A stretch of DNA of 64,000 nucleotides from positions 62,001 to 126,000 of the forward strand of contig NZ_JAUMKD010000003.1 in assembly GCF_030519475.1 (NCBI RefSeq), written 5' to 3'. The notes under the pieces are model-generated. The model was not told the origin of the DNA. It saw only the letters and a program-made list of their open reading frames with translations, and ran no database searches. This document shows, one piece after another, positions 59,066-64,000 of the stretch. This DNA comes from Micromonospora sp. C28SCA-DRY-2 (GTDB taxonomy: Bacteria; Actinomycetota; Actinomycetes; Mycobacteriales; Micromonosporaceae). Every line of letters begins with the position of its first letter. Positions within the stretch are counted from its first letter, which is position 1. The translations under genes were made by a program, and so were the position numbers.

Positions 59066-60198
59066 GGTGCTCCTCCTTGAGGGGTGAGGTGGTCCGCAGC
59101 GGCGCGGACGAGGGCCTGCCGGGTGGTCCGGCAGTAGGTCGTCTCGCGGGCGGTGAACGTCCCGTGCTCGAAGTAGCGGTTGCCGGCCTGGGCGCCGCGG
59201 CAGAAGTCGTAGAAGGCGCAGTGGTCGGCGCAGCCGTTGAGGGCCGTAATGAACTCGGCGACGTAGCCTAGGTCGCCGGCGCGGGCGAGCATGGCGGTGA
59301 TCGGCTGCTGGAGGACGTTGCCGGCGATGAAGTCGCCGTACCGCGGCTCGGTAATGCCGAGCAGCTCCGGCGACAGCAGGACCACCTGCCCATCCCAGGA
59401 GACGGTCGGGATCGGCTCGTACGGGGCGTGGTCGACGCGCCCGGCTCGGGTGGCGGCGAGATAGTCGGCCAGCCGATCCACGTCGCGGATCCGCAGCGGG
59501 CTGCCGCTGACGCGGCGTGCGATGAGGCGCTTCCAGAACCGGTAGGCGGCGTCCTCCGGTACCGGTTCCCGGTCGGCGCCCTCCTGCTCTTCGATGTTGA
59601 AGCCCACCGACTCGCAACCAGGCAGGCCGGTGAAGAAGTCGAGGAGGGCTTCCGTGTGATCGATGGTTTCCGGTGTGACAACACAGATCACCGAGTACCC
59701 CAGCCCCGCGTCGGCCAAGGTCTGCATGCCGCGCAGGGTTCGGGCATCCGTCGACGTGCCGGCCCGGTCGACGCGGTTCCGGTTCAACGCGCCCGGTCCG
59801 TCGATGCTGACTCCGACCTCGAAGCCGTACGCGGTGAACAGCTCGCACCACTGGCGGTTGATCAGCGTCGCGTTCGTCTGGATCTCGTGACGCACCATCC
59901 CCGCGCTCCGCAGTTCCTCGAACCGGGCCAGCAGATCCCGGAACAGCCCGGTGGGTGTGACGGTGGGTTCACCCCCGTGCCACACGACACTCACGGGATG
60001 TCCGCTGTTCTGCTGGGCGATCGACTCGGCGCAAGCCTGCGCGACCGCGCCGCTCATCAGGCGCAGGGATCTCCGGTCGGGCAGGTAGCAGTAGGTGCAG
60101 TCGAGGTTGCAGAAGCTCGTCGGCTGCACGACCAGGGTGTGGAAGCTGCCGGCGACCGCCGGCTGGCCGGTGGCGTTGATGAGGCCGATGCCGTTCAC
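59062..60198 (-). CDS. amcB: Radical SAM/SPASM peptide maturase, AmcB-like (cyclophane-forming)
   Basis: A 378-residue enzyme from GTG 60198. The radical SAM cluster motif CxxxCxxC is Cys30, Cys34, Cys37 (SFCNLDCTYCYLPDRRSLR); VVWHGGEPTVT, EIQTNATL and VGVSIDGPGALNRNR follow. The C-terminal SPASM region has CADHCAFYDFCRGAQAGNRY then FEHGTFTARETTYCRTT, which binds extra iron-sulfur clusters. It would cross-link Phe/Trp to Asn/Ser residues of the downstream precursor. The GTG overlaps the stop of the 115-residue gene and its stop overlaps the precursor start. An upstream in-frame extension is rejected. Confidence 0.9.
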   Translation of the reverse strand: MNGIGLINATGQPAVAGSFHTLVVQPTSFCNLDCTYCYLPDRRSLRLMSGAVAQACAESIAQQNSGHPVSVVWHGGEPTVTPTGLFRDLLARFEELRSAGMVRHEIQTNATLINRQWCELFTAYGFEVGVSIDGPGALNRNRVDRAGTSTDARTLRGMQTLADAGLGYSVICVVTPETIDHTEALLDFFTGLPGCESVGFNIEEQEGADREPVPEDAAYRFWKRLIARRVSGSPLRIRDVDRLADYLAATRAGRVDHAPYEPIPTVSWDGQVVLLSPELLGITEPRYGDFIAGNVLQQPITAMLARAGDLGYVAEFITALNGCADHCAFYDFCRGAQAGNRYFEHGTFTARETTYCRTTRQALVRAAADHLTPQGGAP

Positions 60199-60542
60199 GA
60201 CGAGGCCTCCTCGTTCCTGACGGCCGTGATGGTACGGACGCGGTAGGCGTGGATATGGCGGGCGGGCCAGCCGAGGAACCGGTCGAACATGTCCGCCGCG
60301 CTGCCCGTCACGCTCGGGTTCAGCCGGTGCAGATCGTCGATCGCGTCGTGCAGGCGGCCGGCCAGGTAAAGGAACAGGCTCACCAGGCTGTCCCGGTACT
60401 CCACCACCAGAGCCGCCTTCGCCGCCCCGCAGGGCCAGGGCTGCCCGCACCGGCGGCACAGCCACAGGGGACGCATTGGTAGATGCTCAAGCCGTGCCGG
60501 CGCGGTCCGGTGGGCCGTGAGGCGGCGCTGCTGGCCGGTCAC
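60195..60542 (-). CDS. Conserved small protein of the RiPP operon
   Basis: A 115-residue protein starting at GTG 60542, with AAGGG upstream. It has a zinc-ribbon-like start (LWLCRRCGQPWPCGAAKAAL, three cysteines) and a helical remainder (EYRDSLVSLFLYLAGRLHDAI, DMFDRFLGWPARHIHAYRVRT). Similar small proteins occur throughout Micromonosporaceae, sometimes labelled flavin reductase, without clear basis. It overlaps both neighbours by 4 bp, so it belongs to the operon. Possible roles: recognition protein or partner of the maturase; unknown. Confidence 0.65.
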   Translation of the reverse strand: MTGQQRRLTAHRTAPARLEHLPMRPLWLCRRCGQPWPCGAAKAALVVEYRDSLVSLFLYLAGRLHDAIDDLHRLNPSVTGSAADMFDRFLGWPARHIHAYRVRTITAVRNEEASS

Positions 60543-60703
60543 CGCCGATCACCCTTTGTGGTCTGCCGTTCGAACAGCTGACGCCACACATGGGTAAGCA
60601 ACGGCGGATCAGCCGGCCGCAGCTGCCACTGCGAAGACGAGCACGAGGGCTCGGGCCGCCGGGGCTGGTCGGCCGTCGCGTTACGCGAGACGTAAATGGT
60701 CAT
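60539..60703 (-). CDS. Very small first gene of the RiPP operon
   Basis: A 54-residue frame, MTIYVSRNATADQPRRPEPS and then QWQLRPADPPLLTHVW, ending in a basic tail. Its stop overlaps the next start (GTGA). Small proteins starting MTIYVSRN are common in Micromonospora next to XRE-type regulators. Two cysteine-free halves, no motif recognised. An upstream in-frame extension to 60808 exists but has no ribosome-binding site. Confidence 0.5.
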   Translation of the reverse strand: MTIYVSRNATADQPRRPEPSCSSSQWQLRPADPPLLTHVWRQLFERQTTKGDRR

Positions 60704-61121
60704 GCCGGCACCCCCGGTCGAGACGGCCGGCGGTGGGCTCCTAGGGGGAAAGGCGAGCCCACCGCCGCACCACGGCGGCTGGGAGCAGACCGCCGACCAC
60801 CCACCCACGCAGCCCTCACGGCGGTACGTAGGCGAGGCCTCGGCCGCACGCGTAAGAGGGCGTCACACGATGAAGCCGGCCGACGCGCCGGCGCATACCC
60901 TTGCCGTCCGGTGGTCCCGTCGTTCATCTCGAGTCCCCTGGCGTGAGGCTGCGATCCGGTGCCGGCCGCCTACTCACCAAGAGCGGCGCACCGGCACGAT
61001 CAGGTTCGCTCGGTGAACGCGGCGATGGGGATGTCCTGACGGTGCACTCATGGTGCACCTGCAAGCACGCCGAGTGCCGTTACGATCCTCCGGCCGAATG
61101 TCCGTAGGGGAAGGACGTGCG
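60704..61121. other. Divergent regulatory region between RiPP operon and TPR-regulator operon
   Basis: 418 bp without a supported gene. It contains the inverted repeat at 61041-61059 and a candidate -10 at 61081-61086; the RiPP promoter must lie near 60704-60800 but was not resolved. Confidence 0.5.
61041..61059. promoter_or_regulatory. Perfect inverted repeat GGTGCAC-N5-GTGCACC with nearby -10
   Basis: GGTGCAC (61041-61047), TCATG spacer, GTGCACC (61053-61059). A TACGAT (-10-like) follows at 61081-61086, so the palindrome lies where the -35 of the regulator gene would be. Likely an autoregulatory operator. Confidence 0.6.
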
Positions 61122-62468
61122 ATGGCTGCGGTGACGACCTGGACCGGCCGGGAAGCAAACGCGCTGCGCCGGGCGTTGCGGATGAGCGTCACCAGCTTCG
61201 CCGAACACCTGGGCGCGGCTCGGCGAACGGTGGCCAAGTGGAGCAGCCAGGGCGACAAGATCTACCTGCGTGCCGATATGCAGGCTGCCCTGGACACTGT
61301 GCTGGCGCGGGCTACCCCGGACGTCCGCGAGCGCTTCGAAGCACTGGTGAGAGCAGGTACCAGCGGTGCACTTGCGGATCCCGCGAAGCCGTCCGTCACC
61401 GCCACCCACGTCCATACTGGCGAAGGCAGCATTCACGACATCGACTCGGACGGCGACGTGCGGCGCAGAGACCTCTTGACGGGCGTGACGACCAGCGGCT
61501 TGGCCCTGCCGAACGTCGCACCGCTGCTCAACGCGCTGGTCGCACCAACCTCTCGAACCACCACGCGAGTTGCCCTAACGCTCCGGCAGTTCGCTGAGAA
61601 AGTCGCCGCAGCTAAGACCGATTACCAGGCCTGCCGGTACGAGCAGGTTCTCGCCGGACTCGCGGCCCTGCTGCCCGCGCTGGAACCGACTCGTGCGGAC
61701 ACCGAAGGCGAGCAGCGAGCGCAGGTAGAAGCTCTCGCCAGCGACCTCTACCACGTCGTCGGCAGCATGCTGCTCAAGGTCGGCGACAAAGGCATGGCCC
61801 TGGTCGCCGCCGAACGCAGCACCCGTGCCGCTGTGACCAGTCAGGACCCGGTGGCGATGGCCACGAGCGCCCGGATCATGACCCACGCCCTGATGAGCAA
61901 CGGCCACAGCAACCAGGCACGGCAGCTCGCTGAAGACGCGGCCGAGAACCTCCGACTCAGCACCCGACTCGCCTCGACCGACGCGGTCGCCGTCTACGGC
62001 GCCCTGCTGCTCCGCGGTGCTATCGCCGCCGCCCGCGACGACAACCGGGACGACGCACAGGCCATGCTCGACGAGGCCTCCCAAGCCGCCAGGCGGCTCG
62101 GCTACGACGGCAATGACCGATGGACCGGCTTCGGTGCCACCAATGTCCTGCTGCACCGCGTCAACATCGTGCTGACCCTGGGCGACGCCGGCACCGCCAT
62201 AGCCCTCGCCCGCCAGGTACCACTGGACAAGATCAGCCTTGCCGAACGCAAGGCTTCCCTGTTCGTCGACGTGGCACGCGCCTACACGCAGTGGGGTCGC
62301 TACGAGCACGGCCTGAACGCGCTACGCAGCGCGTATGAGGTGGCCCCAGAGGAGATCCGGTGCCGGCCAGCGGTGCATCGTATCGCCAGCGACCTGGCAG
62401 TCCTCACCCACGGGCACGTCCGTACCGCCGTCATCGACTTTGCCCAGCAAGCCGGGATCCGCGTATGA
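61122..62468 (+). CDS. XRE-like regulator with TPR domain
   Basis: A 448-residue protein. ATG 61122 has AAGGA six bases upstream. A cryptic helix-turn-helix is at about 10-65 (REANALRRALRMSVTSFAEHLGA, RRTVAKWSSQGDKIYL), followed by a helical tetratricopeptide region of about 300 residues (ALDTVLARATPDVRERFEAL, CRYEQVLAGLAALLP, RQLAEDAAENLRLS, AYTQWGRYEHGLNALRSAYEV). Such HTH-TPR proteins are common regulators of small operons in actinomycetes. The next gene overlaps by ATGA. It is divergent from the RiPP operon, so it may control it (position only). Confidence 0.8.
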   Translation: MAAVTTWTGREANALRRALRMSVTSFAEHLGAARRTVAKWSSQGDKIYLRADMQAALDTVLARATPDVRERFEALVRAGTSGALADPAKPSVTATHVHTGEGSIHDIDSDGDVRRRDLLTGVTTSGLALPNVAPLLNALVAPTSRTTTRVALTLRQFAEKVAAAKTDYQACRYEQVLAGLAALLPALEPTRADTEGEQRAQVEALASDLYHVVGSMLLKVGDKGMALVAAERSTRAAVTSQDPVAMATSARIMTHALMSNGHSNQARQLAEDAAENLRLSTRLASTDAVAVYGALLLRGAIAAARDDNRDDAQAMLDEASQAARRLGYDGNDRWTGFGATNVLLHRVNIVLTLGDAGTAIALARQVPLDKISLAERKASLFVDVARAYTQWGRYEHGLNALRSAYEVAPEEIRCRPAVHRIASDLAVLTHGHVRTAVIDFAQQAGIRV

Positions 62469-63040
62469 CTCGCCGCCACCTGCAAATCGTCGTCTGCGCT
62501 GCCGGGCCCGCCGCAGACGTGACTCAACTGATCACCACCGCGACGCAACAGTCGTGGACAACGACGGTCACCGCCACCCCCAGCGCCCTCGACTTCATCG
62601 ACGCGGAAGCGATCGAGCGGCTGACCGGGTACCCGGTCCGGTCCACCTACCGGTCGTCCGATCGGACCCACCGCTCGCTCCCCGCAGCGGATGCGCTCAT
62701 CATCGCCCCCGCCACCTACAACTCCGTCAACAAGATCGCCCTCGGCATCGCCGACAACTACGCGTTGACCGCAGTCGCCGAGCTGATCGGCCGGCAGGTC
62801 CCGACAGTGGTCGTCCCGTTCGTCAACGCCGCCCTGGCTGCCCGCGCGCCCTTTCAGCGCGCGGTGGCGGACCTCCGCGACGAGCGCGTAAGGGTTTTCC
62901 TCGGGACCGACGACGGATGGGAGCCTCACCCGCCCGGCAGCGGCAGCAGTCGCCAGAGGGCGTTCCCCTGGGCGGCGGCGTTACATGCAGCGACCCGGAT
63001 GGCCAGCGGCGTGCCTGCCAGCAGCACCGATCAGGGCTGA
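62465..63040 (+). CDS. Flavoprotein-family protein (PPC decarboxylase-like)
   Basis: A 191-residue protein with the Flavoprotein fold (phosphopantothenoylcysteine decarboxylase / peptidyl-cysteine decarboxylase family): VVCAAGPAADVTQLI near the start, DALIIAPATYNSVNKIALGIADNYAL, and VPTVVVPFVNAALAARAPF. These bind FMN. The ATG overlaps the previous stop, so it is co-translated with the TPR regulator. The same pairing of HTH-TPR regulator with flavoprotein is frequent in Micromonosporaceae and Streptomyces without known function. A C-terminal decarboxylase role on a RiPP cysteine is unlikely here because the precursor has no Cys. Confidence 0.8.
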   Translation: MTRRHLQIVVCAAGPAADVTQLITTATQQSWTTTVTATPSALDFIDAEAIERLTGYPVRSTYRSSDRTHRSLPAADALIIAPATYNSVNKIALGIADNYALTAVAELIGRQVPTVVVPFVNAALAARAPFQRAVADLRDERVRVFLGTDDGWEPHPPGSGSSRQRAFPWAAALHAATRMASGVPASSTDQG

Positions 63041-63077
63041 GCCCGCCTTACGTTCAGCGCGGAGACAGGAAGCAAGA

Positions 63078-63277
63078 TCACAGCCCGAGGTCGGCCAGTC
63101 GCCGGGCGTTGGCATCCCGGGCAGCCTCCACACCTGGTCATTGGGCCAGTGCCGATACACCATCTCCCTGGTAATCACCGCAATCTGCGGTCGCAGCGGA
63201 TCGCGGATCATGTCATCCAGCAGTTGCTCCTCACGCTCGGCGTCCTGAGCGATCATCAACACCGCCCCGACCGGCAC
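63078..63277 (-). pseudogene. Frameshifted small hypothetical gene
   Basis: From GTG 63277 the frame reads VPVGAVLMIAQDAEREEQLL, DDMIRDPLRPQIAVITREMV, YRHWPND, then switches sense to another frame near 63135, where EAARDANARRLADLGL ends at TGA 63078-63080. A single frameshift would restore about 66 residues. Function unknown; may be a toxin/antitoxin-like or regulatory fragment. Confidence 0.4.
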
Positions 63278-63361
63278 CGCTCGGTCGCTACGCCGGCAGC
63301 CGGTCAGCAGCCCGCTCAGTCCCGAGGTCCGCCTACCGGGCCCTCGTCGACGTGCACAAGG

Positions 63362-63586
63362 AACCGCAGGCTCAACATCCGAGCGTGGAACCGCCGTTGC
63401 GGAGCAGCCCACGACAGAGACATGAACGCTGCGCTGAACGTGTTGGCCGCCGGACAGGCGGACAACGGAAACGACGGTGGAGCGCGGGTCATTCCACCAG
63501 CGGTGGTGGCACCGCGCGGCGAAGCGGTAACCCACCCGGACGCCGCGCGGTCCACGCACAGCGTGGAGGGAATCTCCGTCCTTTAG
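63362..63586 (+). pseudogene. C-terminal remnant of an IS605-type TnpB (OrfB) RNA-guided nuclease
   Basis: About 74 codons ending in TAG: LNIRAWNRRCGAAHDRDMNA, then ALNVLAAGQADNGNDGG, ending HSVEGISVL. This is the end of TnpB: the second half of the zinc ribbon (CG), the RuvC-III HDRDxNAAxN motif, and the typical VEGIPVL tail. The first 300 or so residues and the first CxxC are missing. A dead element tail abutting the PucR gene. Confidence 0.75.
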
Positions 63587-63602
63587 GGCGAAGAGGATGT
63601 CC
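63566..63602 (+). mobile_element. Right end of an IS605-family element, including omega-RNA 3-prime hairpin
   Basis: GGGAATCTCCGTCC, then TTTAGGGCGAAGAGGATGTC (one 37-base run) overlaps the TnpB stop. In IS605-family elements of actinobacteria this is the conserved right end, GAATCTCCGxCCTTTAGGxCGGxGAGGATGTC, which also forms the 3-prime hairpin of the TnpB guide RNA. The stem (CCGTCC / GGGCGAAG) is partly mispaired here. Confidence 0.6.
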
Positions 63603-63603
63603 A

Positions 63604-64000
63604 TCACCCGCCCGGCGCAAGCGGCTCCCGGCGTAGCGCGGCGAGCTGGATCTGCAGCGCCAGCCGGGTACGCGCCGACGCCAGGTCGACCGGGACGACC
63701 TCGGCGAGGCGGCGCATCCGGTACCGCAGCGTGTTGGGGTGCACGTGCAACCGCCGGGCCGCCCTCGTCGGGTCGCCCTGCTCCTCGATCCAGGCGGCGA
63801 CGGTGCCGACGTAGTCGGTGCCGTGCTGCCGGTCGTGCGCGACGAGGGCGGGCAGCGGCCCGCCGATCAGCAGGTCGGCCCGCGGCACCGTGCTGACCAC
63901 CCGGTGCACGACCACGTCCGCCCAGACGTCCTCGAACCGCAGCACCGGGCCGGGTCGGGCGGGGCCGTGCAGGGCGAGCAGCTCCGCCGCCTCGGCGCGG
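63604..64000 (-). CDS. C-terminal part of a PucR-type helix-turn-helix regulator, cut by window edge
   Basis: 132 residues up to the stop at 63604; the gene continues past base 64000. The end carries the PucR C-terminal helix-turn-helix (DPTRAARRLHVHPNTLRYRMRRLAEV) preceded by HDRQHGTDYVGTVAAWIEEQG. PucR-type regulators control purine or other catabolism; target unknown. The IS605 right end lies two bases past its stop. Confidence 0.8.
   Translation of the reverse strand, partial: RAEAAELLALHGPARPGPVLRFEDVWADVVVHRVVSTVPRADLLIGGPLPALVAHDRQHGTDYVGTVAAWIEEQGDPTRAARRLHVHPNTLRYRMRRLAEVVPVDLASARTRLALQIQLAALRREPLAPGG

Noticed and set aside
59062..60465. Longer start for the radical SAM enzyme at 60465
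   Set aside because: The extra 89 residues are Arg/Pro/Gly shadow sequence overlapping the 115-residue gene; GTG 60198 is coupled to the previous stop.
62465..63040. Flavoprotein as a RiPP C-terminal Cys decarboxylase (EpiD-like)
   Set aside because: The precursor at 58883-59065 contains no cysteine.

Overview
The window is high-GC actinobacterial DNA. The gene content points to Micromonospora or a close relative (Micromonosporaceae): XRE/DUF5753 + DUF397 pairs, SigX5-type sigma factor, TetR/LacI/AraC/PucR regulators, many Sec-exported hydrolases, frequent GTG/TTG starts, ATGA/GTGA overlaps and apparently leaderless starts. No rRNA, tRNA or CRISPR array was recognised. All assignments come from reading motifs; no database search was run.

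Layout. 1-1000: end of a SigX5-like sigma factor and a four-helix DUF6069-like protein. 1100-12430: an exported-hydrolase region on the minus strand. It holds a CHAP amidase with five FG-GAP repeats, an S8 subtilisin with two P domains, an S53 sedolisin with a seven-bladed propeller tail, and a large secreted protein that looks like an S8 scaffold without its protease. A TrmB/LuxR-like regulator is divergent. 12430-14610: a decayed patch with a tyrosine-integrase tail, a strong hairpin and an SpoU methyltransferase tail. 14610-18900: hypothetical gene, AraC regulator + hydrolase, and a TetR regulator facing a membrane protein with three matching operators. 18890-29400: a 2002-residue DUF4011/helicase/Vsr-like nuclease protein divergent from a SWIM-finger + DUF6493-type pair. 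29800-35200: small secreted and regulatory genes, including a head-to-head pair of amputated pseudogenes. 35250-36650: chloramphenicol-type exporter with a leader peptide. 36870-42070: LVIVD protein facing a DUF305 protein, amino-acid permease, DUF2267 protein.

42380-52475 is a xylan-utilisation locus. A LacI repressor is divergent from an ABC importer and a GH3 glycosidase (bxlEFGA-like), followed by a GH10 xylanase and a GH43 beta-xylosidase whose upstream DNA carries CGAAACTTTCG-type palindromes. The logic is outside xylanase, import of xylo-oligomers, then inside beta-xylosidases. 52550-58030: MFS exporter + HTH regulator, DUF6767 protein, GT87 mannosyltransferase, amidohydrolase.

58159-63040 is the most interesting part: a compact minus-strand RiPP operon whose genes overlap at their ends. 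It has two small genes, a radical SAM/SPASM maturase (AmcB-like), a 60-residue precursor with repeated aromatic-Asp-Asn motifs (AmcA-like, predicted three-residue cyclophanes) and a pentapeptide-repeat protein. A TPR-type regulator and a flavoprotein are divergent. The window ends with an eroded IS605-type TnpB tail abutting a PucR-type regulator.
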